Of a stretch of 37,552 bases of DNA, positions 1 to 6,638 are shown in pieces (position 1 is the first letter of the stretch; every line of letters starts with the position of its first letter). The position numbers and the translations under genes were made by a program. The notes under the pieces are model-generated. The model saw only the letters and a list, made by a program, of their open reading frames with translations. It searched no databases and was not told the DNA's origin. Source of the stretch: a bacterium (lineage in GTDB: Bacteria; Patescibacteriota; Patescibacteriia; UBA9934); NCBI GenBank assembly GCA_027592325.1, contig JAQCKO010000012.1, positions 1-37,552 of the forward strand. Reading direction: 5' to 3'.

Positions 1-477
1 TTCCGGAGAAGAGGTGAGAACGTGATCAATCATGCCTTGACCAATAACGGCATACGTGCGCTGCCCAATGCCTGCTTCGGCTAGGAGTAGCTGAATATCG
101 GTAAGACGAACCTGTTTTCCATTCAGCAAATAACTCGCATCGCCATCGCGGTAGACGCGTCGGGTAATTACAACCTCGGTATAATCGACATTCATGGCGC
201 GATCGGTATTATCGAGCGTCATCGAAACCTCAGCAAATCCAGCCTGTGCCTTTCCTTCTGAACCCGAAAAAATGATGTCTTCGGTTTTTTTTCCGCGCAG
301 CTGTTTCATAGACTGCTCGCCAAGACACCAGCGAATGGCATCGGCAATATTCGACTTTCCCGATCCATTCGGACCAACAATAACGGTCAGATTCGTTTTC
401 CGGCTTCCGCCAAAATCAAGCCGGGTTTTTTTCTGGAAGGTTTTAAATCCTTGAATTTCAAGTGAAATGAGGTGCAT
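1..477 (-). CDS. smc: Chromosome segregation protein SMC, N-terminal part (runs off window)
   Basis: This is the ATPase head N-terminus of SMC, which organises and segregates the chromosome together with ScpA/ScpB. The 159 codons in the window begin MHLISLEIQGFKTF, contain the Walker A loop GPNGSGKS near residues 33-40, and continue to the family signature around AGIGQRTYAVIGQG near residues 130-145. The gene continues past position 1, so the coiled coil and hinge are not visible. The ATG at 475-477 has no Shine-Dalgarno site. A -10-like TATCAT (489-494, minus) ends 11 nt upstream, suggesting a very short leader. It is divergent from the DHH gene. Confidence 0.95.
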   Translation of the reverse strand, partial: MHLISLEIQGFKTFQKKTRLDFGGSRKTNLTVIVGPNGSGKSNIADAIRWCLGEQSMKQLRGKKTEDIIFSGSEGKAQAGFAEVSMTLDNTDRAMNVDYTEVVITRRVYRDGDASYLLNGKQVRLTDIQLLLAEAGIGQRTYAVIGQGMIDHVLTSSPE

Positions 478-488
478 ACGATAGCGCC

Positions 489-494
489 ATGATA
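489..494 (-). promoter_or_regulatory. Probable -10 box of smc
   Basis: Minus-strand TATCAT ends 11 nt upstream of the smc ATG, placing the transcript start about 4 nt before the codon. The -35 region at 512-517 (TTTCGT) is weak. Confidence 0.4.
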
Positions 495-503
495 GCGAGA
501 ATT

Positions 504-537
504 GCGAAAAAACGAAAGCAGGCACCGAAGTGCCTGC
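504..537 (-). terminator. Rho-independent terminator reading leftward, upstream of smc
   Basis: Arms 518-525 (GCAGGCAC) and 530-537 (GTGCCTGC) form a perfect 8-bp stem. On the minus strand the loop is TTCG and the stem is followed by TTTCGTTTTTT. It would end a minus-strand transcript coming from about 540-700, where no convincing gene is seen. It could also insulate smc from the divergent region. Confidence 0.65.
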
Positions 538-638
538 GAGGAGAGAGCATGGCGCTAGCTGCGCGCGAGGGCAGCCCACCATCAGCAAGTCGACCGTCAT
601 CCATTACTTGTAAAAAGAGATTCAAAAAGCCTGAATCA

Positions 639-667
639 TTGACAAAAGTGCGCTCGCAGGCTATGGT
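639..667 (+). promoter_or_regulatory. Promoter of the DHH phosphoesterase gene
   Basis: -35 TTGACA (639-644), a 17-bp spacer, and -10 TATGGT (662-667). The expected start near 674 is only about 5 nt before the ATG at 679, so the mRNA is effectively leaderless. Confidence 0.75.
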
Positions 668-678
668 TCTTCTCTTCT

Positions 679-1647
679 ATGAACACCGCTCAAGCGAAAA
701 TGATGCACGAGGGAATACGCGCGGCAGAGCGTATTTTACTTTTGACCGATGAACGCATTGATGGCGATACTATTGGTTCAACGCTAGGGTTTTATCATAT
801 TTTGAAGGCCATGGGGAAGGAAGTTGATGTTTTTTCGCCGAAGGATTTGCCGGGAACCTTCGCCTTTTTGCCTGGAAGCGCAGCAATTCACCGAGAAGAA
901 GCAATTTTTGACGGAGCAGAGTATGATCTTCTGATGAGCTTCGATAATGCCGATGGGGTGTACTTAGAACCGCTTCGCAAGAGAATGAAATCGCCTTCAC
1001 GGCTGTTTGTTTTTGATCATCACAAAACGAATCCAGGTTACGGTGACCTGAATTTGATTGAAGATGATGCCGCTTCCACAGCCGATTTAGTGTGGCGGTT
1101 CGCAAAAACGTTCAAGCTGCCGGTAAATAAAGAGGCGGCTGAGTGTATTTTGACCGGTATTTGTACTGATACTGATGCATTTTATACCTCGAACACCACC
1201 GCGGCGTGCATGCAGGCGGCGCATGAGCTCACGCAGCTTGGAGCGCGCTTGCAGGTGATTGTGCGCGAAACCATGATGAATAAGTCGGTGGCGGCGCTGA
1301 AGCTTTGGGGGCTTGCCTTTGAGCGGCTGCATGAAAATATCGAATTCGAGGCCCTTGCTACCGCCATTCGCGCAGAAGATATGCATAAACTTGGCGCGAC
1401 GAAGGACGATTTAGAGGGGCTCAGCAATTTTTTGAATGCCATGGTTGAGGGGGCCGATAAGATCTTGGTGCTCTATGAGCAGAAAGATGGCAGCGTAAAA
1501 GGAGGTTTGCGCGCGCAAACAAGCGATGTTTCAAGTATTGCGCGCCGATATGGCGGAGGCGGTCATAAACTCGCTTCTGGGTTTACTGTGAATAATGCTC
1601 ATTTGGAGGAAAAAGACGGGCAGTGGTTTGTGGTCGAGACGCGGTAG
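679..1647 (+). CDS. DHH/DHHA1 family phosphoesterase (NrnA-like)
   Basis: A predicted metal-dependent phosphoesterase of the NrnA type, which degrades short oligoribonucleotides and/or dephosphorylates pAp; the substrate here is inferred from family. The DHH domain shows IDGDTIGS (about 27-34), SFDNAD (87-92), the DHH triad in FDHHKTN (112-118) and CTDTDAF (162-168). A DHHA1 domain ends in GGGGHKLASGF near residue 295. Length (322 aa) is typical. The first motif usually begins with His (HxxPDGD); here that position reads TDERIDGD, so one expected metal-binding His appears to be replaced by Asp. The promoter ends 11 nt upstream of the start codon and there is no SD. Confidence 0.9.
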   Translation: MNTAQAKMMHEGIRAAERILLLTDERIDGDTIGSTLGFYHILKAMGKEVDVFSPKDLPGTFAFLPGSAAIHREEAIFDGAEYDLLMSFDNADGVYLEPLRKRMKSPSRLFVFDHHKTNPGYGDLNLIEDDAASTADLVWRFAKTFKLPVNKEAAECILTGICTDTDAFYTSNTTAACMQAAHELTQLGARLQVIVRETMMNKSVAALKLWGLAFERLHENIEFEALATAIRAEDMHKLGATKDDLEGLSNFLNAMVEGADKILVLYEQKDGSVKGGLRAQTSDVSSIARRYGGGGHKLASGFTVNNAHLEEKDGQWFVVETR

Positions 1648-1654
1648 TTGCACC

Positions 1655-1683
1655 TTGACTTTTCGTAGAAAATATCGTACGTT
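1655..1683 (+). promoter_or_regulatory. Promoter of the 237-aa orphan gene
   Basis: -35 TTGACT (1655-1660), a 17-bp spacer, and -10 TACGTT (1678-1683). The predicted start near 1690 leaves a leader of about 36 nt carrying the SD AAGGAG (1713-1718). Confidence 0.75.
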
Positions 1684-1725
1684 TCGGCTGACTCGTCGAT
1701 TGGATGACGGGGAAGGAGAACGACG

Positions 1726-2439
1726 ATGAATCTGAGTGAAATGATCGATGCTGCTTGGCTTGCCGATTCACATGAGCGCGAAGACAGCAAGATGCGGGCC
1801 TACGAGGCCGCGCGGCGCGATGCCATGCAGCTCGACGAAAATACCGAGGACGCGATCCTCGAGATCGCGGGGAAGTGGGGCGTCGAGGGGGGGTGGCGCG
1901 ATGTCTTCATGACGGTCATGAAGCTCTGGAACACGGGAGTGGGCGGAGAACCGGGATTCTTCACGGCCGCCTTCGATATCGCGCGCGCGGACGGTATCGA
2001 GCCGGCGCTCGTCGTGCATGCCCTCGAGACCGCGAAGAGCGATTTGCAAGGTCCGGCGTGGCGCTGCGCGCGGCGCGGACTCATCGAGACTGCGCAGGCG
2101 ATGCTTGGTGAAATCGGCAATCTGCACGACCGAGCGTTGCTCGCGTGCTACCTGCGGCTTGGGCTCTGGCACGAGTACCCGGATGCCGTAAGGCTCCATG
2201 AGAGTCGGGAAGTCGTTGACTTCCTTGTGTGGGCTGGCGCCTACAATGCTCCGAACCAGGTTAGCTGGCTCGTCAGTCACCTCACGCACTTAGAGGGCGA
2301 TGGGCGGCAGGATGAGGTCAATGCGCTGTACGAGAGCCTGATCGCGAAGGCCGAGGCGGGCGACCACTGCATGAACCAGTACTGGCTGCTGCGCGCTCGA
2401 GCCGATGCGGACGACTTCCGTCAAGCGCAAGCCGATTAG
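1726..2439 (+). CDS. Orphan GC-rich protein, unknown function (237 aa)
   Basis: I do not recognise a family. The 237-aa product is soluble, acidic and predicted mostly helical, with many Ala, Glu, Asp and Trp residues; the spacing of helices (for example LHDRALLACYLRLGLWHEY) could fit a helical-repeat fold, but that is a guess. No signal peptide or membrane segment is visible. The gene is clearly GC-richer than its neighbours, with its own promoter, a strong SD (AAGGAG, 7 nt before ATG) and its own terminator. It is thus a self-contained monocistronic unit, like several other orphan genes in the window. Confidence 0.8.
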   Translation: MNLSEMIDAAWLADSHEREDSKMRAYEAARRDAMQLDENTEDAILEIAGKWGVEGGWRDVFMTVMKLWNTGVGGEPGFFTAAFDIARADGIEPALVVHALETAKSDLQGPAWRCARRGLIETAQAMLGEIGNLHDRALLACYLRLGLWHEYPDAVRLHESREVVDFLVWAGAYNAPNQVSWLVSHLTHLEGDGRQDEVNALYESLIAKAEAGDHCMNQYWLLRARADADDFRQAQAD

Positions 2440-2463
2440 ACCCTTGCGCCCCGCGGCGCGCTG

Positions 2464-2504
2464 ACCCCCTGAGCCGAATGGCTCCGGGGGTCTTTCTTTT
2501 TCTC
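2464..2504 (+). terminator. Terminator of the 237-aa orphan gene
   Basis: The stem is ACCCCC plus GAGCC, loop GAAT, GGCTC plus GGGGGT (2464-2491), with one mismatch, followed by a T-rich tail (TCTTTCTTTTT). Confidence 0.85.
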
Positions 2505-2514
2505 GGATTGAGTT

Positions 2515-2541
2515 CTGGCACTCTTCACAGTGGAGTGCTAA
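2515..2541 (+). promoter_or_regulatory. CIRCE operator (HrcA site) upstream of clpP
   Basis: CTGGCACTC (2515-2523), nine bases, then GAGTGCTAA (2533-2541). The CIRCE consensus is TTAGCACTC-N9-GAGTGCTAA: the right arm is perfect, the left arm differs at two of nine bases, and the spacer is exactly nine. It overlaps an extended -10 element (TG at 2536-2537, TAATGT at 2539-2544), so HrcA binding would block clpP transcription. HrcA itself is outside the window. Confidence 0.85.
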
Positions 2542-2599
2542 TGTGTTACCGTAGGAAGGCAGATGTAACTCTTTTGAATCTTCTTTGTACGAATAATGT

Positions 2600-3199
2600 A
2601 TGCAGAATAATCTTCTTATTCCAACGGTTATCGAAAAAACGCATCATGGCGAGCGCGCCTATGATATTTACTCGCGACTTTTAAAAGACCGTATTATTTT
2701 CCTCGGAACGGCCATTGATGACAGTGTCGCAAATGCCATGATTGCGCAGCTTCTCTTCTTAGAGAGTCAGGACAACGAAAAAGACATTAAAATTTACATT
2801 AATTCGCCGGGTGGGTCGGTAACATCGGGGCTTGCGATTTATGACACCATGCAGCATATAAAACCCGATGTTTCCACCATGTGCGTTGGAATGGCGGCGT
2901 CAATGGGAGCAGTCCTACTTGCCGGTGGCGCAGCTGGAAAGCGTTATGCACTCCCGAATTCAGAAATAATGATTCACCAAGTGCTCGGAGGCGTACAGGG
3001 GCAGGCAACCGACATAAAAATTCACGCCGATCGCATTATGGCAATGAAAAAGGGCCTTAACCAGATTTTGGCTGATCACACCGGTCAATCTATCGATGTG
3101 GTCACAAATGATACCGAACGTGATAACTTTATGACCGCAAAAGAAGCAAAAAAGTACGGATTAATTGACGAAGTTATTGCTAATTCAACGAAAAAATAG
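2600..3199 (+). CDS. clpP: ATP-dependent Clp protease proteolytic subunit ClpP
   Basis: The serine peptidase subunit of Clp protease, which forms tetradecameric barrels that degrade proteins unfolded by ClpX or ClpC. The 199-aa protein has the complete catalytic triad: Ser101 in VGMAASMGA, His126 in MIHQVLGG and Asp175 in TERDNF. The N-terminus ([22 protein letters not shown]) matches the mature family N-terminus, so little or no propeptide is expected. The leader from the CIRCE-overlapped promoter is about 50 nt and has no clear SD. CIRCE control implies heat-shock regulation. Confidence 0.97.
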   Translation: MQNNLLIPTVIEKTHHGERAYDIYSRLLKDRIIFLGTAIDDSVANAMIAQLLFLESQDNEKDIKIYINSPGGSVTSGLAIYDTMQHIKPDVSTMCVGMAASMGAVLLAGGAAGKRYALPNSEIMIHQVLGGVQGQATDIKIHADRIMAMKKGLNQILADHTGQSIDVVTNDTERDNFMTAKEAKKYGLIDEVIANSTKK

Positions 3200-3239
3200 C
3201 GAAATTCAGCCATATTTCGTGAATAGCTGCCCGCGTCCC

Positions 3240-3268
3240 TTGACAAAAAAGCCCGAGACTGATACAGT
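3240..3268 (+). promoter_or_regulatory. Promoter of the small RNA at 3275
   Basis: -35 TTGACA (3240-3245), a 17-bp spacer, and -10 TACAGT (3263-3268). No ORF follows; the predicted start near 3275 coincides with the first arm of an RNA closing stem. Confidence 0.8.
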
Positions 3269-3274
3269 CGAGTA

Positions 3275-3405
3275 TCCCTCGCGTGCAGCTATCCGCAGTC
3301 ACGACAAGCATGGGGATATATCACCTATACACTTCGGCTCCGGCTGAACTGATATAGGATATATATCTTCTTGGCTGCGGTTAATTGCTCGCGAGGGCTT
3401 TTTTT
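3275..3405 (+). ncRNA. Small structured RNA, about 130 nt (6S-like architecture)
   Basis: A consensus promoter, matching transcript ends and a T-tract define an independent RNA. CCCTCGCG (3276-3283) pairs with CGCGAGGG (3390-3397), directly before CTTTTTTT. Moving inward there is a 9x9-nt internal loop, CCGCAG (3293-3298) with CTGCGG (3375-3380), an asymmetric loop, GATATAT (3315-3321) with ATATATC (3361-3367), CCTATA (3324-3329) with TATAGG (3353-3358), and TTCGGC (3333-3338) with GCTGAA (3343-3348). One long hairpin interrupted by open bubbles resembles 6S RNA, although it is shorter than known 6S RNAs. The identity is an inference. It lacks the SRP RNA apical motif. Confidence 0.7.
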
Positions 3406-3863
3406 GTTTCCAGCTCACCGCATCTGCATGCTAAAATCTGCAGGTTTGCTCAATGGATCAGGTAATAGGTTCAGATGTCAGGTAAGGAATTTAAGGTTCA
3501 ATTAGCATTTCAAACACATCCCTCACATTCCTCACATTCGTTCCCACCAAGCATTTGCCTGCGGCGAGCCATGCACGAATGTGCAAATTCTCGAGCAGAG
3601 CGAGAGATCTATTCAAATCAATGTATATCGCTGATGAACAGATCCTTCACTGCGTTCAGGAAATTACAATAGTTTCCTGACCTTTTTATGTATCAGGGTG
3701 ACCTTGAGTTTATCGAAGGCTGAAAGCCGAAGACAAAGCAGTTCTCTGATATGTATGGATTGCTTTGTTACCAACTACGTCGGTGCCTCGCAATGACAGA
3801 ATGATAGTTGTGAACGAAGCCAAGAGCGGCAAACCGGAAATGAGGTGAGTTGCACGCTTCAAC
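3406..3863. other. Intergenic region without a gene; repeat remnants
   Basis: I see no convincing gene here. It contains a 32-bp dispersed repeat (3584-3615) that has an inverted copy at 28562-28593. It also has the segment GATCCTTCACTGCGTTCAGGA (from about 3641), which resembles the end of the REP-like elements at 12601 and 13831. The short ORFs across it have no promoter or SD. Confidence 0.5.
3584..3615 (-). repeat. 32-bp dispersed repeat, copy 1
   Basis: Read on the minus strand it matches 28562-28593 at 29 of 32 positions. It contains the palindrome CTCGAG. Confidence 0.6.
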
Positions 3864-4916
3864 CTATTCCTGCTCCCAAACACCGCTTTTATACAGTTCA
3901 ATAATCGCCATCACAGAAGCAAGAACGGTCGGTCCGATGATGAATCCAATTGGTCCGAAGAAACGTAGTCCACCAAGAATTGAAAGTAAAATAAGCAGTG
4001 CGTGCATTTTTGTGCGGCCTTCAATCAGGTAAGGCGAAATAATATTGTCAATCATGCCAACAACAACGATGGCCCAAATGGCCATCCCAATCGCTGCTGC
4101 AGTTTTTCCAGAAATGAGTAAAAAAGCAATTGCAGGGATCATTACAAGGGAAGCTCCAATCATTGGAACTTGTGCCGCAATCATCACAATTGTGCCCCAT
4201 AGGACTGGACTTGGAACACCGAAGATTGCAAAGCCAATTGTGGCAAAGATTCCCTGTAACAGCGCCACTATAAGCGCGCCAAAGACCACGCCACGCATGG
4301 CGTCAACAATGCGCCGGACAATTTGTTGATCGAGCTTATCGTTAAACGGGCTGAGTGCAAGGATTTCTTTTTTGATGCGCGTTCGTTCAACGAGGAAAAA
4401 ATACGTTGAAATGAGAAATAAACCAGCGCCGAAGAAAATGGACAGGATACTTGAGAAAATCGGTTCAATATTGTCGATGATCCAATTCCCAACAATCGGT
4501 CCGAGCTCTGAGAGATCGAATGCGAGAATACGATTCTGGGCATTTTCTGGGAGTAGGTCGAATAGCGGCAGATCGGCCGGGTTGAATGCGGTCAGCCACT
4601 CGGCATCAGCGGAAGCAGAAATGAGGTCATTTGCTTCTCCTACCAATGTAAGGCCAATGAAGAAAAGCGGAATGAAGACAGCGATAATTGTGAGCGCAAT
4701 TAGCAGAAGCGCGACAATACGTGATGATGAAATACGTTGCTCAAGCCGCGTTGCAAGGGGCGAGAGGACAACACCTGCAACACCTGCCGTGAGTAAAATC
4801 ACCACGAAGGGAGAAATGATTTGCCAGAAGAGATAAAAGATAACGGCAGAAACACCGATAAAAAACCATCTCCTTGTTGTAAGATGATGGTGGTGCAGAT
4901 GGGATGATTTTGACAT
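3864..4916 (-). CDS. AI-2E family transporter (PerM/UPF0118-like membrane protein)
   Basis: A polytopic inner-membrane protein of the AI-2E/PerM family; characterised members export quorum-sensing molecules or act as Na+/H+ antiporters, and the substrate here cannot be told. The 350 aa give about eight hydrophobic segments: two near the N-terminus (about 16-55), one at 60-90, and a C-terminal group from about 205 to 340. The C-terminal segments have the family pattern, including DNIISPYLIEGRTKMHALLILLS. The N-terminal tail is His-rich (HLHHHH). The gene starts 3 nt after the stop of the upstream four-TM protein, so it is the third gene of a dsbA-like operon. Confidence 0.85.
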   Translation of the reverse strand: MSKSSHLHHHHLTTRRWFFIGVSAVIFYLFWQIISPFVVILLTAGVAGVVLSPLATRLEQRISSSRIVALLLIALTIIAVFIPLFFIGLTLVGEANDLISASADAEWLTAFNPADLPLFDLLPENAQNRILAFDLSELGPIVGNWIIDNIEPIFSSILSIFFGAGLFLISTYFFLVERTRIKKEILALSPFNDKLDQQIVRRIVDAMRGVVFGALIVALLQGIFATIGFAIFGVPSPVLWGTIVMIAAQVPMIGASLVMIPAIAFLLISGKTAAAIGMAIWAIVVVGMIDNIISPYLIEGRTKMHALLILLSILGGLRFFGPIGFIIGPTVLASVMAIIELYKSGVWEQE

Positions 4917-4919
4917 AAG

Positions 4920-5411
4920 CTAATATCGTACTTTGCAAACTTCGCAATGATTATTGATGCGCTTTCCTGCATAGTATAGCGCAACAAGTGAAAGGAAAAG
5001 GGCAATGCCGCCAACAACCATACGATACTTCAGTAATACGGCGGAAATGCCAAGACCAAGAAGAGCCAGCACAGATGAATAACACGCGGCGCACACTATG
5101 GTTGCAGAAAGTGAGCTAAGAATAATACTGAGGAACCCTGCTTTTTCCGCTGCACCTTGTCTTCCCTTTACTTCGCGTCGTATGTAAAGCTGAAATTCAA
5201 TCAACAGGGCATTTAGCGTAGATAGCGAGATGAAAAGTGCAAGAATAATCGGGTCGAGAATACGAATTTGAAAGAAAAAATCATTTCCTGGAATGGTGAG
5301 GACAGGAATGAGAATAAGTGTGCTAAAGATACTGGTCGCCAGAAGCAAGAAGCGCAAAATCGCAATAGGACGCCGAAATACCTTTTGAAATGGTTGAATC
5401 AAGTTCATCAT
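4920..5411 (-). CDS. Four-TM membrane protein with paired cysteines, possible redox partner of the DsbA-like protein
   Basis: The 163-aa protein has four predicted membrane helices (about 16-38, 48-70, 95-118 and 128-148) and a short tail. The third helix carries CAAC (in TIVCAACYSS) and the tail carries CEVC (in NNHCEVCKVRY). I do not recognise the family. Paired cysteines at a membrane face plus translational coupling (its ATG overlaps the upstream stop as ATGA at 5408-5411) with a DsbA-like thiol oxidoreductase suggest a DsbB/VKOR-like electron-transfer partner. A metal-binding role (MerT/MerC-like) is an alternative. Confidence 0.75.
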   Translation of the reverse strand: MMNLIQPFQKVFRRPIAILRFLLLATSIFSTLILIPVLTIPGNDFFFQIRILDPIILALFISLSTLNALLIEFQLYIRREVKGRQGAAEKAGFLSIILSSLSATIVCAACYSSVLALLGLGISAVLLKYRMVVGGIALFLSLVALYYAGKRINNHCEVCKVRY

Positions 5412-6136
5412 AATGTATCGAAGTAATCGGTTATTTCCGCAAGATCTTCAAATGTAATAACTCCGGGAATGAGCGTCGCGCTGCCATCTGGCCCAAGAAT
5501 GATAGAAGAAGGCGTACCGGTGATTCCGGCGATAATTGCCGCCGAGGTGTCTGATTCAATTCTCCCTTCGTGACGATTGCTTCGTTGACAGTCCGCAAAG
5601 GTCTGACGACTTATGCCAATTTCGACGGCATAATCCTCTGCATCTTGCATGCTAATGCCTTGGCCATTTTCGTCCGCACGCGCGAATAGCATGTCATGAT
5701 ACGTCCAAAAGGCTCCCTCGCCTCCAATTTCTGCTACACATTCCGAAGCATGTGCTTTTTCGTAGGCAAGCGGGTGACTGTCAAGTGGGAAATGACGATA
5801 TACATGCTGCACATCTTTTGTATATTCTGAAAAGTACGTTTTAAGTTCGGTGGAAAACCGTTTACAAAATGGACATTCAAAATCGCCATATTCCACAATG
5901 ATCATCTCTGCGTTGCTATCGCCACGAATATGGTCGCGTGCTGTGACGAAGGGAATGGTAGCACTTCCATTGCTTGTTGTCGGTTCTTCGCCTGAGGCAA
6001 AATTTCCAATCCGACGCTCAATGCTCTTTCCAAGTCCACCTTGCACAGCAAGACTGATGAGCACGCTACTTGCGAGCAAGGTGAATACCGCAATAGCAAG
6101 TTTGATGTAGGTATTCTGCGGTGAGGTTGTCGGCAT
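5408..6136 (-). CDS. DsbA-family thioredoxin-fold thiol oxidoreductase, membrane-anchored
   Basis: A secreted, membrane-tethered thiol-disulfide oxidoreductase. One TM helix (about residues 10-32 from this start) is followed by a linker and a DsbA/Thioredoxin_4 domain with the active site ECPFCKRF and the cis-Pro region TGTPSSIIL. Two additional Cys residues (ECVAE, DCQRS) may form a structural disulfide. I start it at MPTTSPQNTY (6134-6136): upstream codons to 6232 are open but overlap a 7-bp-phased repeat and would put a poor peptide before the anchor. It is the first gene of the operon with the four-TM protein and the AI-2E transporter. Confidence 0.88.
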   Translation of the reverse strand: MPTTSPQNTYIKLAIAVFTLLASSVLISLAVQGGLGKSIERRIGNFASGEEPTTSNGSATIPFVTARDHIRGDSNAEMIIVEYGDFECPFCKRFSTELKTYFSEYTKDVQHVYRHFPLDSHPLAYEKAHASECVAEIGGEGAFWTYHDMLFARADENGQGISMQDAEDYAVEIGISRQTFADCQRSNRHEGRIESDTSAAIIAGITGTPSSIILGPDGSATLIPGVITFEDLAEITDYFDTL

Positions 6137-6151
6137 ATGAAGAGAGTATAC

Positions 6152-6186
6152 AGGGTTTAGCTTACAGGTTACAGGTGCTGAGAGTT
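6152..6186. repeat. 7-bp-phased repeat, about 5 units
   Basis: Units AGGGTTT, AGCTTAC, AGGTTAC, AGGTGCT, GAGAGTT run in 7-bp phase just upstream of the dsbA-like start. They belong to the same family as the repeats at 13966, 20332, 27792 and 28492. Confidence 0.55.
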
Positions 6187-6249
6187 GCCGCAGATGATTC
6201 ATCACCGGCAACCTATGTGCTGATCGCAACACCTACTGTGATTATATTG

Positions 6250-6258
6250 TGCTAATAT
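6250..6258 (+). promoter_or_regulatory. Extended -10 promoter of hsp20
   Basis: TG at 6250-6251, one base, then TAATAT (6253-6258). The expected start near 6265 is 2 nt before the ATG at 6267. Confidence 0.6.
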
Positions 6259-6266
6259 ACACGTAT

Positions 6267-6638
6267 ATGCAAATTGATTTTCGCAAGAGTGAAGAACAAT
6301 TTATGACCGCTCCAGAAGGACAGCTCGCCATAGACGTGTCGGAAAGCGCACATGAGATTCGTATTTTTGCCTTTGTTGGTGGAGTGCAGCCGGACGATCT
6401 TGATATTCATGTCACGCACGATCTTGTAACGGTACGAGGTATGCGAAGGGCACCGCATCAACCTGATCGCGAGACACTGCATTTTGAAGAGTGTTTTTGG
6501 GGAACCTTCTCGCGTTCAGTGATTCTGCCACATCATGTCGACCCTGCAAAAGCAAAAGCAGAAGTTGAACTTGGCCTTCTTACATTGACACTTCCGAAGA
6601 CGTCTGATGAGATGCAAGTACAACCAATTTTTTCATGA
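6267..6638 (+). CDS. Small heat-shock protein, Hsp20/alpha-crystallin family
   Basis: An ATP-independent holdase chaperone. The 123 aa have a short N-terminal arm and a full alpha-crystallin domain from about residue 18 to 113, with the typical pattern (LAIDVSES..EIRIFAFVGGVQPDDLDIHV..LVTVRGMR) and the closing ELGLLTLTLPK. The C-terminal I-x-I anchoring motif is not evident; the tail is VQPIFS. I chose the ATG at 6267 over the GTG at 6249 because the -10 element lies between them. Its last bases overlap the vanW-like start (ATGA at 6635-6638). Confidence 0.9.
   Translation: MQIDFRKSEEQFMTAPEGQLAIDVSESAHEIRIFAFVGGVQPDDLDIHVTHDLVTVRGMRRAPHQPDRETLHFEECFWGTFSRSVILPHHVDPAKAKAEVELGLLTLTLPKTSDEMQVQPIFS

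Noticed and set aside
550-690. 48-aa minus-strand frame (MDDGRLADGG...) running into the smc start
   Set aside because: It reads through the terminator hairpin at 518-537 and has no SD; a small RNA explains the terminator as well.
2574-2599. Leaderless promoter for clpP (TTGAAT and TAATGT before the ATG)
   Set aside because: The spacer is only 14 bp; the CIRCE-overlapped extended -10 at 2539-2544 is a better start.
3475-3672. 65-aa plus-strand frame in the intergenic region
   Set aside because: Composition is not protein-like, it crosses repeat remnants, and it has no promoter or SD.
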